64,000 nucleotides of DNA from Bin87 sp965220265 (lineage in GTDB: Bacteria > Chloroflexota > Dehalococcoidia > Lucifugimonadales > UBA3495), in the NCBI GenBank assembly GCA_965220265.1, contig CBDCPM010000004.1, positions 1,116,001 through 1,180,000 of the forward strand, read 5' to 3'. Position 1 is the stretch's first letter; each line of letters starts with the position of its first letter. The notes under the pieces are model-generated. The model had not been told where the DNA came from. It was given only the letters and a program-made list of their open reading frames with translations, and did no database searches. Both the position numbers and the translations under genes were made by a program. Shown in pieces: positions 32,037 through 39,776 of the stretch.

Positions 32037-32456
32037 ATGTACAACCGTCCCACTCTGAGCCTGAGCCAGGTCCGCGCCGCCATGAACGCCATGCTGGACA
32101 AGGCGCAGCAGGAACCCGACCGCCCGCTGGCCATCGCCATTGTCGACGCCGACGCCAAGATGCTGAGCTACGCCCGCATGGACAACTGCCGCGCCCTGCC
32201 CCAGCGCATGGCCGTCAGCAAGGCCTATACCTCCGCCATGTCCGGCTCCGACTCCGACGCCTACGCCCAGCGCCTGAAGAACGAGGGCCGCAACATCGCC
32301 GACTTCGGTGACTCGCAACTGGTGGCCGTCCAGGGCGCCGTCGTGGTCCGCGACCCCGAGACCGACCAGGTCCTCGGCGCCATCGGCGTCAGCGGCCTCT
32401 CCGCCCAGGAGGACGAGGACCTGGCACGACTGGGAGCGCAATCGCTGGGGCTGTAG
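32037..32456 (+). CDS. GlcG/HbpS family heme-binding-like protein
   Basis: 139 aa, with GGAGG before the ATG. The core PLAIAIVDADAKMLSYARMDNCRALPQRMAVSKAYTSAMSG and the end QGAVVVRDPETDQVLGAIGVSGLSAQEDEDLARLG follow the DUF336 pattern (GlcG, HbpS, PduO C-terminal). Members bind heme or cobalamin and often accompany oxidoreductases. No signal peptide. The AAA gene follows after 43 bp. Confidence 0.85.
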   Translation: MYNRPTLSLSQVRAAMNAMLDKAQQEPDRPLAIAIVDADAKMLSYARMDNCRALPQRMAVSKAYTSAMSGSDSDAYAQRLKNEGRNIADFGDSQLVAVQGAVVVRDPETDQVLGAIGVSGLSAQEDEDLARLGAQSLGL

Positions 32457-32499
32457 CCTCCTCAGCGATGCCGGCGCCGGCCATCGAGAAAGCGCCGCA

Positions 32500-33732
32500 A
32501 TGACCACGGCAAGAGCCGTTGAAGTCCGGGTGGTGCGCGCTCAGCCGCTGCTCCAGCGTCTGAAGATCAGCGGGATGCTGTCCTTCGGGCCGGAGGGCAT
32601 CGACCTGCCCATGGAGCGGCTGAACGTGCTCATCGGACCCAACGGCTCCGGCAAATCCAACTTCATCGAGGCGCTGGCGCTGTTGCAGGCCGCGCCGCGG
32701 GATCTGTCCGCCCCGGTCAGGCGCATGGGCGGCATTTCGGAATGGCTCTGGAAAGGGGACGGTGAGCGTCAGGTCGCAACCGCCGAAGCGATCATCAGTT
32801 ATCCCGCTGGCGCCAAGCCCCTGCATCATACCTTGCTCTTGTGGCAACAGGGGGAGCGGTTCGAGGTCGCGCATGAACGTGTTAGGGATCACCCTGACCA
32901 CCTCGACGAGGAACCGTCAAACGATTACTACGTTTCAACCACGGATAAAGTAGAAATCAACGGACTGGTCGAGGATTCCAGTGGCGAGCGCGGAATGAGA
33001 ACCTTAGACCGGGGTGCGGTTCAACGCGACGCATCCATCCTCTCGCAAAGGGAAGATCCTGATATCTACCCGGAACTTGGGTGGCTACAGAAACAATATC
33101 GCCAAATCCGCCTGTATCGCAATTGGGAGTTTGGACCGGACGCTGGCCTGCGCCGATCACCAAAGGCTGACGAACCAAGTACCTTCCTGACCGAGCGCGG
33201 CGAAAACCTGCCTTTAGTGCTGTCAAAGCTGCGTGGCGACCACCGCCAGCGCTTCGTCAAATCGCTGCAGCAACTCTACGATGGCATCGACAATTTTCAC
33301 GTCGAGGTTGGCGGCGGACGAGCTGAGCTTTTTTTGGTCGAGCGGGGCAGAGGTGAACGATATATCCCGGCGTCCCGCCTCTCCGATGGCACACTGCGCT
33401 ACATGGCGCTGGCGGCTATCCTGCTGGACCCGGACCCGCCGCCGCTGGTGGTGATTGAGGAACCGGAGCTGGGGCTGCATCCGGATTTGACGCTAGGCAT
33501 CGGGAGAATGCTGGTCGAGGCATCCCAACGGATGCAGTTGGTGGTGACAACGCATTCGACTGGTCTGATAGACGCTTTGGATGAATGTCCGTCAAGTGTG
33601 GTGGTGTGCGAAAAGGACGATGGCGAATCCTTATTCGAGCGGCTGGAACCCAAATACCTGACCGAATGGTTGAAAGAGTACACCTTGGGCAATCTGTGGA
33701 GCGCCGGTGACTTGGGGGGCAACCGGTGGTGA
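32500..33732 (+). CDS. AAA ATPase, AAA_15/AAA_21 (OLD/RecF-like) type
   Basis: 410 aa from ATG 32500. Walker A is IGPNGSGKSNF (about 45-55). The ABC-type signature region is ASRLSDGTLRYMALAAILLD, Walker B is PPLVVIEEPELGLHPD, and a switch His lies in VVTTHST. These features define overcoming-lysogenisation-like ABC ATPases. There is no fused TOPRIM domain; the next gene overlaps it by 7 bp and encodes a DUF4276 protein. ATPase-plus-TOPRIM-like pairs act in phage defence elsewhere (PARIS, OLD, Gabija). A regulatory role in stress or abortive infection is likely but not shown. Confidence 0.85.
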   Translation: MTTARAVEVRVVRAQPLLQRLKISGMLSFGPEGIDLPMERLNVLIGPNGSGKSNFIEALALLQAAPRDLSAPVRRMGGISEWLWKGDGERQVATAEAIISYPAGAKPLHHTLLLWQQGERFEVAHERVRDHPDHLDEEPSNDYYVSTTDKVEINGLVEDSSGERGMRTLDRGAVQRDASILSQREDPDIYPELGWLQKQYRQIRLYRNWEFGPDAGLRRSPKADEPSTFLTERGENLPLVLSKLRGDHRQRFVKSLQQLYDGIDNFHVEVGGGRAELFLVERGRGERYIPASRLSDGTLRYMALAAILLDPDPPPLVVIEEPELGLHPDLTLGIGRMLVEASQRMQLVVTTHSTGLIDALDECPSSVVVCEKDDGESLFERLEPKYLTEWLKEYTLGNLWSAGDLGGNRW

Positions 33733-34325
33733 CGGTTCGGATTTTCATCGAAGGCGGTGGCAGCGGTAAAATATCGGACAGAGTCTTCAAGGAAGCTTGG
33801 ACAGCGTTCTTTGCGGCCGCCGGACTGACTGGCCGAATGCCCAAGATAGTTCGCGGAGAAGGGCGGAGCACAACCTTTCGAAAGTTCAGTACCGCACGCC
33901 GGCGCGCAAACGAACTGTTGCTGGTGCTGGTGGACAGCGAGGGGCCGATTGCCGCTGACCATAACGCATGGCAACATCTACGAGCCCGGCCACAGGATAA
34001 TTGGGAACCGCCACCGGAAGCCGGCAATAACAGCGCGTACCTGATGGTGCAAGTTATGGAGACTTGGTTGCTTGCCGACCGAGATACACTGCGTCGTTTC
34101 TTTGGCCCATCATTGAACGAAAATCATTTCGGGCAGTGGCCAGACTTGGAAGAAGTACACAAGGACACTGTGCTAAACGCTCTGGAACGCGTCACGTCGA
34201 ATTGCCAGAAACCTTACAGCAAGGGCAAGGTTTCTTTTGAACTGCTGGGGCAGATTGACCCCACACTCGTTGCGCACGCCTGCCCCCACGCCGACCAACT
34301 CCTGCAATACCTCCGCACGCTCTAG
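33726..34325 (+). CDS. DUF4276 family protein (effector partner of the AAA ATPase)
   Basis: 199 aa; the GTG start overlaps the end of the ATPase gene by 7 bp, so the two are coupled. VRIFIEGGGSGKISDRVFKEAWTAFF, KIVRGEGRSTTFRKF, LLLVLVDSEGPI, MVQVMETWLLADRDTLRRFFG and KPYSKGKVSFELLGQIDP are the known DUF4276 blocks. The acidic EG...VDSE arrangement suggests a TOPRIM-like nuclease fold (inference). It likely is the effector that the ATPase licenses. Confidence 0.82.
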   Translation: MVTVRIFIEGGGSGKISDRVFKEAWTAFFAAAGLTGRMPKIVRGEGRSTTFRKFSTARRRANELLLVLVDSEGPIAADHNAWQHLRARPQDNWEPPPEAGNNSAYLMVQVMETWLLADRDTLRRFFGPSLNENHFGQWPDLEEVHKDTVLNALERVTSNCQKPYSKGKVSFELLGQIDPTLVAHACPHADQLLQYLRTL

Positions 34326-34374
34326 CTCCCGAACAGGTACCTCAACCGCCAGCCATCCGACCGGAGGCCTCCTC

Positions 34375-35247
34375 ATGCCCAACCCCCGCGCCGAACTCTC
34401 CCCCATCTTCGACCGCCCAAAGCTCACCCTGCCCGACGGGGCCAGGGTCGCCGTCTGGTTCATCATCAACGTCGAGGAGTGGGACATCGACCAGCCCATG
34501 GCGCGGACGGTTCTGCCCTCGCCTCAGGGCGCAGCCGTGTCGCCGGACATCCCCAACTATTCCTGGTACGACTACGGCATGCGCGTGGGCTTCTGGCGGA
34601 TGCAGCGGGCGCTCGCCGATCACAACCTGCCCTGCACCATCAGCCTGAACGCCGCGGTCTGCGAGGTCTATCCTCAGCTGGTCCAGTCCTGCCTGGACCT
34701 GGACTGGGAACTGCTGGGTCACGGGTACATCCAGCAGGTGCTCCACAAGGAGCCGGACGAGCGGGCCACCATCCGCAAGACCATCGAGGTGATCCGGGAG
34801 TTCAGCGGGAAGGCGCCCCGCGGCTGGATGGGGCCCGGCCTGGCCGAGACCCACCACACGCCGGATATCCTGGCCGAGGAGGGCATCGAGTACGTCGCCG
34901 ACTGGGTCAATGACGACCAGCCCTACGAGATGAAGGTCAAGTCGGGCCGGCTGGTCGCCCTGCCCTACACCGTCGAGCTGAACGACATCCCCATCTACCT
35001 GGTGCAGCACCACTCGGCTCCCGAACTGTTTCGCCGGGCCAAGGACTCGCTGGAGGTTATGCTGGCCGAGGGCGAGGACAGTGCCCGGGTCATGGCCATA
35101 TCGATGCACCCATACATCACCGGAGCGGCCCACCGAATCGGGCATTTCCGGCGGCTGCTGGAATACATCACGCAGCTCGACGGCGTCTCGTACTGGACCG
35201 GCAGCGGGATTCTGGACTGGTACAACCGCCAAATGGCCGACCGCTAA
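34375..35247 (+). CDS. Polysaccharide deacetylase (NodB-like) family protein
   Basis: 290 aa from ATG 34375 with GGAGG upstream. The order VAVWFIINVEEW (first motif), LGHGYIQQVL, IRKTIEVIREFSGKAPRGWMGPGL, DDQPYEM and ISMHPYITGAAHRIGHFRRLLEYI matches putative urate catabolism or allantoinase-like deacetylases (PuuE type). They hydrolyse C-N bonds of amides or N-acetyl sugars with a metal. The His of MHPY and H of LGH are kept. It is a single gene before the DnaA-box-rich intergenic. Confidence 0.85.
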   Translation: MPNPRAELSPIFDRPKLTLPDGARVAVWFIINVEEWDIDQPMARTVLPSPQGAAVSPDIPNYSWYDYGMRVGFWRMQRALADHNLPCTISLNAAVCEVYPQLVQSCLDLDWELLGHGYIQQVLHKEPDERATIRKTIEVIREFSGKAPRGWMGPGLAETHHTPDILAEEGIEYVADWVNDDQPYEMKVKSGRLVALPYTVELNDIPIYLVQHHSAPELFRRAKDSLEVMLAEGEDSARVMAISMHPYITGAAHRIGHFRRLLEYITQLDGVSYWTGSGILDWYNRQMADR

Positions 35248-35257
35248 CGCCGTGCCG

Positions 35258-35444
35258 TGTGGATAAATCGTTGACAAGTCGTCTACAACTTACGGAAATG
35301 CAGTGGATATATTGAGCACAACGTGTCAGCCAATGCGCCTTGGCGGCTGATAATTTCCGGGCCTTTTCCAAATGTGATGTCCATCGACGATTTATCCACG
35401 CCTCTTCCAACTTTGATCCACGAGAAACGCACAAGTTATCAACA
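35258..35444. promoter_or_regulatory. Cluster of DnaA-box-like 9-mers upstream of obgE
   Basis: TTATCCACA on the minus strand at 35266-35258 (perfect), TTATCCACG at 35392-35400 (8/9), TTATCAACA at 35436-35444 (8/9), plus weaker ATATCCACT (minus, 35319-35311) and TGATCCACG (35413-35421). The stretch is more AT-rich than its surroundings. It could be an origin, a datA-like titration site or a DnaA-regulated promoter. Confidence 0.4.
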
Positions 35445-35525
35445 GCGGATTACCCTGACCCGGTGTATGCTGTGAACGTTGTCAACGCGCTTACTACTAC
35501 CACGATTACCTTTAAAGATTGATAT

Positions 35526-36839
35526 ATGATCGATACAGTTCGAATTAACGTTAAGGCGGGGAACGGTGGTGATGGCTGCATCAGTTTCCTGCGCCTCAAG
35601 TACCTACCCCGCGGCGGACCCGACGGGGGTGATGGCGGCGACGGTGGAAGCGCGTATATCGTTGGGGACTCGTCCATCAATACGCTGCTGCACCTGAAGT
35701 TCAACAGCACCTTCTACCTGGAGCGCGGCGTCCACGGCAAGGGCAAGAACCAGCGCGGCGCCAACGGCAAAGATACCGAGATCCGGGTGCCGCTGGGTAC
35801 GGTGGTCTGGCGGATGCACCGGGACGGGAGCAAGGACTTCCTGGCCGATGTCGTTTCGGATGAGCGGGTGCTGGTGGCCGACGGTGGCAAGGGTGGCTGG
35901 GGCAATGCCCGGTTTGTTTCGTCGACCAACCAGGAGCCGATGTTGTCGGAATCGGGGGCCAAGGGAGACTACGCCGTGCTGTGGCTGGAGCTGAAACTCC
36001 TGGCCGATGTGGGGCTGCTGGCCAAGCCCAATGCCGGCAAGTCGACGCTGATCTCCCGGTGCTCGGCCGCGAAACCGAAGGTTGCCGACTACCCCTTCAC
36101 GACCGTGGAACCGGTGCTGGGCGTGGTCACCCATGGTGGGCAGGACTTCGTGATGATGGAGATTCCCGGCCTGCTGGAGGGAGCGCACCGCGGCATTGGA
36201 CTGGGTCACGAGTTCCTGCGTCATGCGGAAAGGGCAAGGGCTTACGTGCACCTGATCGATGGGATGTCGGATGACCCGGCGGGCGATTTCCTGATGCTCA
36301 ACCGGGAGCTGCGCGAGTTCAGCCCGATGCTGGCGGCCAAGCCACAGGTGCTGGCGGTCAGCAAGCTGGACACAACCGAGACCTACGAGTTGCGGGACGT
36401 GATCGAGGAAGAGTTGCGGCGGGCGATGGCCATGGCCATGGACGAGGGTTTGGCCGGGGCCGATGAGGAGACCCCCATCCACTTCATATCGTCGGTTTCG
36501 GGCGCGGGAGTGGACGGATTGCTCGGCGATCTGATCCGTATCCTGGCAGAGGCTCCGCGCGATGGTATCGACGCGTCGGAATGGCAGAACGAGGTGCCCG
36601 TTGCCAGCGCGCCTCGCGAACGGCCTCCGTTGGGGTTCTACCTGGATGGCGACGTCTATGTTGTGGAGTCGGAGAGGCTGGAAAGTCTCACCGGGCGGGC
36701 GGATATGCGGGACTATCGGGTGATGCTGCAGTTGTGGCGGGAGATGGGCCGGCTGGGCATAGCGCGACGCCTGCAGGAAGCTGGGATCGAGGCCGGCGAC
36801 ACCATCCGGATTGGGCACGCCGAGCTTGAGTGGTTCTAA
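35526..36839 (+). CDS. obgE: Obg-type GTPase (ObgE/CgtA)
   Basis: 437 aa. An N-terminal Obg domain with Gly-rich repeats (AGNGGDGCISFLRLKY, GGPDGGDGGDGGSAYIV) precedes the G domain: G1 GLLAKPNAGKST (about 162-173), G2 YPFTTVEP, G3 MEIPGLLEGAHRGIGLGHEFLRH, G4 SKLD, G5 SSVSG. A C-terminal OCT domain follows (YVVESERLESLTGRADMRDY, AGIEAGDTIRIGHAELEWF). The G3 motif has Glu where most Obg proteins have Asp (DIPG), and G4 is SKLD rather than NKxD; both may change GTP affinity. It takes part in ribosome assembly. nadD starts on its stop codon. Confidence 0.93.
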   Translation: MIDTVRINVKAGNGGDGCISFLRLKYLPRGGPDGGDGGDGGSAYIVGDSSINTLLHLKFNSTFYLERGVHGKGKNQRGANGKDTEIRVPLGTVVWRMHRDGSKDFLADVVSDERVLVADGGKGGWGNARFVSSTNQEPMLSESGAKGDYAVLWLELKLLADVGLLAKPNAGKSTLISRCSAAKPKVADYPFTTVEPVLGVVTHGGQDFVMMEIPGLLEGAHRGIGLGHEFLRHAERARAYVHLIDGMSDDPAGDFLMLNRELREFSPMLAAKPQVLAVSKLDTTETYELRDVIEEELRRAMAMAMDEGLAGADEETPIHFISSVSGAGVDGLLGDLIRILAEAPRDGIDASEWQNEVPVASAPRERPPLGFYLDGDVYVVESERLESLTGRADMRDYRVMLQLWREMGRLGIARRLQEAGIEAGDTIRIGHAELEWF

Positions 36840-37477
36840 TGCCAGCCGGGGAGCCCCATGGACGACGCATTGGGATCCTCGGAGGTACGTTTGACCCGCC
36901 GCACCTAGGCCACCTGTTAATCGCGGAAACGGCGCGGGTCGCGCTGCATTTGGAATCAGTGATGTTCGTGCCCGCCGGCGAGCCCTGGCTCAAGTCGGGG
37001 CAGCGCATCACTCCGGCATGTCACCGCTTGCGGATGGTACAGTTGGCCGTGGCCGACAACCCCGATTTCTGCGTGTCCGACTGCGAAGTACGGCGCGGCG
37101 GGGCCACGTACACGGTGGATACGCTCCGCGAGCTGCGAGATGGCTTCCCGCCCGATACCGAGGTCTATTTCATCGTCGGATCGGACGTACTGGATCAATT
37201 CCACCGCTGGAAGGAACCGGAAGCCATCCTGGAACTCTGCCGCCTGGCGGTGATCGAGCGGCCCGGGGGTCCTGAGGATGGGGTCGCCGCGCTGCGAGAG
37301 CGATTCCCGCACGTGATTGATTCCGGCGCGGTGGTGTCGGTGGCTGGGCCTAGGGTCGACTTCAGCGCGTCTGATCTGCGGCGGGTGCTGGCGGCCGGCG
37401 AATCAACGCGATACCAGATTCCGGACGCGGTGGCGACGTACATAGCGGAGCACGAGTTGTATAGGGCCGTGGACTGA
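36839..37477 (+). CDS. nadD: Nicotinate-nucleotide adenylyltransferase
   Basis: 212 aa from ATG 36839, which overlaps the obgE stop in TAATG, so translation is probably coupled. GILGGTFDPPHLGHLLIAE (the nucleotidyltransferase H-x-G-H), then GATYTVDTLRELRDGFP, FIVGSDVLDQFHRWKEPEAIL and the C-terminal FSASDLRRVLAAGESTRYQIPDAVATYI are all NadD blocks. It makes deamido-NAD. The neighbouring order obgE-nadD is common in Gram-positives and Chloroflexota. Confidence 0.93.
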   Translation: MPAGEPHGRRIGILGGTFDPPHLGHLLIAETARVALHLESVMFVPAGEPWLKSGQRITPACHRLRMVQLAVADNPDFCVSDCEVRRGGATYTVDTLRELRDGFPPDTEVYFIVGSDVLDQFHRWKEPEAILELCRLAVIERPGGPEDGVAALRERFPHVIDSGAVVSVAGPRVDFSASDLRRVLAAGESTRYQIPDAVATYIAEHELYRAVD

Positions 37478-37570
37478 TATGACAAATGCTATGTGCGGTA
37501 TTTGACGACAGGCAACGGACGAGTCCGTAATCTGCTGCATCGCGAACCAAGGAGATAGTTCAGGGAGCCG

Positions 37571-38298
37571 ATGTCCAATCCATCGGGATACTTAATGGTC
37601 TGGGGGTATTTCTCCGCTGTCGGAAGATGGTGGTTGTTGGTGTGCTGTTCACTTCTCGCTATAACGGCATGCACGACAGCGCCAATTCAATCCGAAGAGG
37701 GTCAAATAACGGATAAGGCGGATAAAGGCCATTCTGTAACTGCGGACGTAGACTCGTTGGAAATCTACCCGCCTCCTTGGGTGCCAGGTGGTTGGAACTT
37801 GAATTCAATGCGCGATTGGAAAGAATTCATGTGGTACGCGTTGCATTCCCAAGGGTATAACGTTCGGGCCAATGGATTCTGGACGTATCCTGCATTCGCT
37901 GATGAGCGTGAGGAACTAATCACACATTTGCAAGGACGTGCGGCTTCGTGCCCAGAAGATTGGGTCAGCCGCAAGGTTGCATTGCGGGAAGATTATGTCA
38001 GAGCGGTGGATAAATTCGATCAAATCAAAATTGACCACCCCCCCTACAGCGCACTATATTCGGAGCAGCAACTAGTAGTTGAAGATGCCTATCTCGGGTA
38101 ATTGTTCACGTTTGAGGGGATCTGATCGGCTCAGCACCGGAATTGCCTACTTGGCCACGGCTCTGGGAACGGCCAAAAAGCCCGCAGATCTCATCAACTC
38201 TGAACAGTTACCATCTCGGGCTTGTGGACATCATTGCGAAATGTCAGGCAATTCCAAGCATATTGGCTGATATCGACAAACTAAACGACGATGCGTAG
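37571..38298 (+). pseudogene. Lipoprotein gene interrupted by MITE copy 3
   Basis: From ATG 37571 a signal peptide ends in the lipobox LLAITAC (Cys at about 34). The mature part (EIYPPPWVPGGWNLNSMRDWKEFMWYALHSQGYNVRANG) is of no known family. The MITE at 38098 stops the frame after EDAYLG. Removing the MITE and one duplication joins it to LVDIIAKCQAIPSILADIDKLNDDA and TAG at 38298. The intact protein would be about 203 aa. The truncated form lacks only the last 27 residues, so it may still function. Confidence 0.75.
38098..38211. mobile_element. 114-bp MITE, copy 3 (IS66-like ends), inside a gene
   Basis: Same 114-bp sequence as copies 1 and 2. The flanking 8-mers are TATCTCGG (38090-38097) and CATCTCGG (38212-38219), 7 of 8 identical. 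It inserted in the lipoprotein gene. Confidence 0.9.
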
Positions 38299-38303
38299 GT
38301 GAG

Positions 38304-38876
38304 ATGGTGGCTTGGAGTTCAACGGATATAGCGGAACGATTGCTGGAGTTGGCGCTGGAGCGCGGGGCCATCCGGTACGGAGACTTCACCCTGTCGTCGG
38401 GAAAGAAAAGCTCGTACTACTTCGACGGCCGACTGATCAGCCTGGACCCGGAAGGATCGCATCTTATCGGGAACGCGTTGCTGCCGCTGCTGGCCGACGC
38501 CGGCGTGCAAGCGGTGGGAGGACCTACCCTGGGAGCAGATCCCATCGTAACCGCCGCGGCCATGGCATCGTGGCAGCAGGGCGCGCCGCTACCGGCCTTC
38601 ATCGTGCGCAAGGAAGCCAAGGGGTACGGCATGGGCCAGATGATCGAGGGGCCGTTGCCGGAGAGGTCAACGGTGGCCATCGTGGACGACGCCTGCACCA
38701 CCGGCGGGTCGTTGTTCCACGCCATCGATGCGGCCGAGGAGGCCGGGTGTACCGTGGGGTTGGTGCTGGCGCTGCTGGACCGCAACGAGGGCGGCAGCGA
38801 CGCCATCCGCGAACGGGGTTACCGCTTCGAGACGCTGCTCACGGCCGGCGAGGACGGGCGGATACGGCCGGCGTAA
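38304..38876 (+). CDS. pyrE: Orotate phosphoribosyltransferase
   Basis: 190 aa from ATG 38304. AIRYGDFTLSSGKKSSYYFDGRLISLDPEG, then GPTLGADPIVTAAAMAS, FIVRKEAKGYGMGQMIEGPLPERSTVAIVDDACTTGGSLFHAIDAAEEAG: the last is the PRPP-binding motif with D-D-A-x-T-T-G-G-S. It joins orotate and PRPP to OMP in pyrimidine synthesis. Length is normal. Stands alone, 5 bp downstream of the interrupted lipoprotein gene. Confidence 0.93.
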   Translation: MVAWSSTDIAERLLELALERGAIRYGDFTLSSGKKSSYYFDGRLISLDPEGSHLIGNALLPLLADAGVQAVGGPTLGADPIVTAAAMASWQQGAPLPAFIVRKEAKGYGMGQMIEGPLPERSTVAIVDDACTTGGSLFHAIDAAEEAGCTVGLVLALLDRNEGGSDAIRERGYRFETLLTAGEDGRIRPA

Positions 38877-38985
38877 GGTTGCATACAGATCGATATCATA
38901 GCCCGGATGGCAGGAGCTTGATACAGCATACGGCCCGGTAGTGGGCGCGGCTACGTTCCGCGGGTCTGCTTGGTCCAGATGGCGA

Positions 38986-39702
38986 TCATTCGCCGCGCAG
39001 TTGGCGGATCTGCCTTTCCAGTTCCTGGATCCTGGCCTCTGCCTGGGTGCGGGCCGCGCGTTCCTGTGTGAGGGCTTCGCGTTCGGATGCCATGGTGGCG
39101 ATGTGGAGGCCAGTTTCAGGGTCATACCAGCCTAACTGACCCTCGATCCAGCGCAGTTCCACGTTCAGGATGGCGCTGTGCCCCTGTAGGCTGCCGTCGG
39201 GCAGTTCGTCAATCTGGATGGGCACGTATTGACCGTCCACCAGCCGGTCTCCGGCCAGGCGAGCGCCGTGGTACCGGCCCGTTTCGTCGAAGCGCCAGTA
39301 TTCCGGGATCCCCAGGTCAGCGTAGGCGATTCGCTTGTCGTGAGTGTCCCTCCGTCCGGTCGAGCGCGAGGCGACTTCCAGCACGAAGTCGGGAGGCTTA
39401 CCCTGTTCCGAGATGACGTAGCCGTTGTGGGCCCGGTAGAGGGCTGGATCGGCGCTGAAGGCAACTAGGAGGTCGGGATAGACCAAGCCGGTCATGTCGG
39501 CGCGTTCGGCGGTTGGGATTGGCGTGATGTAAAGGTCTGCTCCGACGATGGTGGTTGCAGGGTTGCCGAGATGTTGGGCCAGGTGGTAGGCGCTGCCGGT
39601 GACGGACAAGTGGAGGGATGCGGTCATCTTTTCGTCCGGAGTTTTGGGAGGATCCGGCAGTTGGAAAGTAGTCGAGGATTTGGGCGTCTTGGCGGTGGTC
39701 AT
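38986..39702 (-). CDS. Uma2 family protein with C-terminal coiled coil
   Basis: 238 aa from ATG 39702 (MTTAKTPKSSTTFQLPDPP). The Uma2 core has TGLVYPDLLVAFSADPALY and PPDFVLEVASRSTGRRDTHDKRIAYADLGIPEYWRFDETG, carrying the D and E/K of the nuclease fold. The last 40 residues (MASEREALTQERAARTQAEARIQELERQIRQLRGE) form a coiled coil, a common tail in the cyanobacterial and Chloroflexota Uma2 subgroup. Third Uma2 in the window. Function unsettled. Confidence 0.85.
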   Translation of the reverse strand: MTTAKTPKSSTTFQLPDPPKTPDEKMTASLHLSVTGSAYHLAQHLGNPATTIVGADLYITPIPTAERADMTGLVYPDLLVAFSADPALYRAHNGYVISEQGKPPDFVLEVASRSTGRRDTHDKRIAYADLGIPEYWRFDETGRYHGARLAGDRLVDGQYVPIQIDELPDGSLQGHSAILNVELRWIEGQLGWYDPETGLHIATMASEREALTQERAARTQAEARIQELERQIRQLRGE

Positions 39703-39776
39703 GTTGAACCTTGCCTGGCTCGGCGTGTGTTGGCCGGAATTATACCTGCGTAGCGGCTCGGGCGGACGACCCACGT

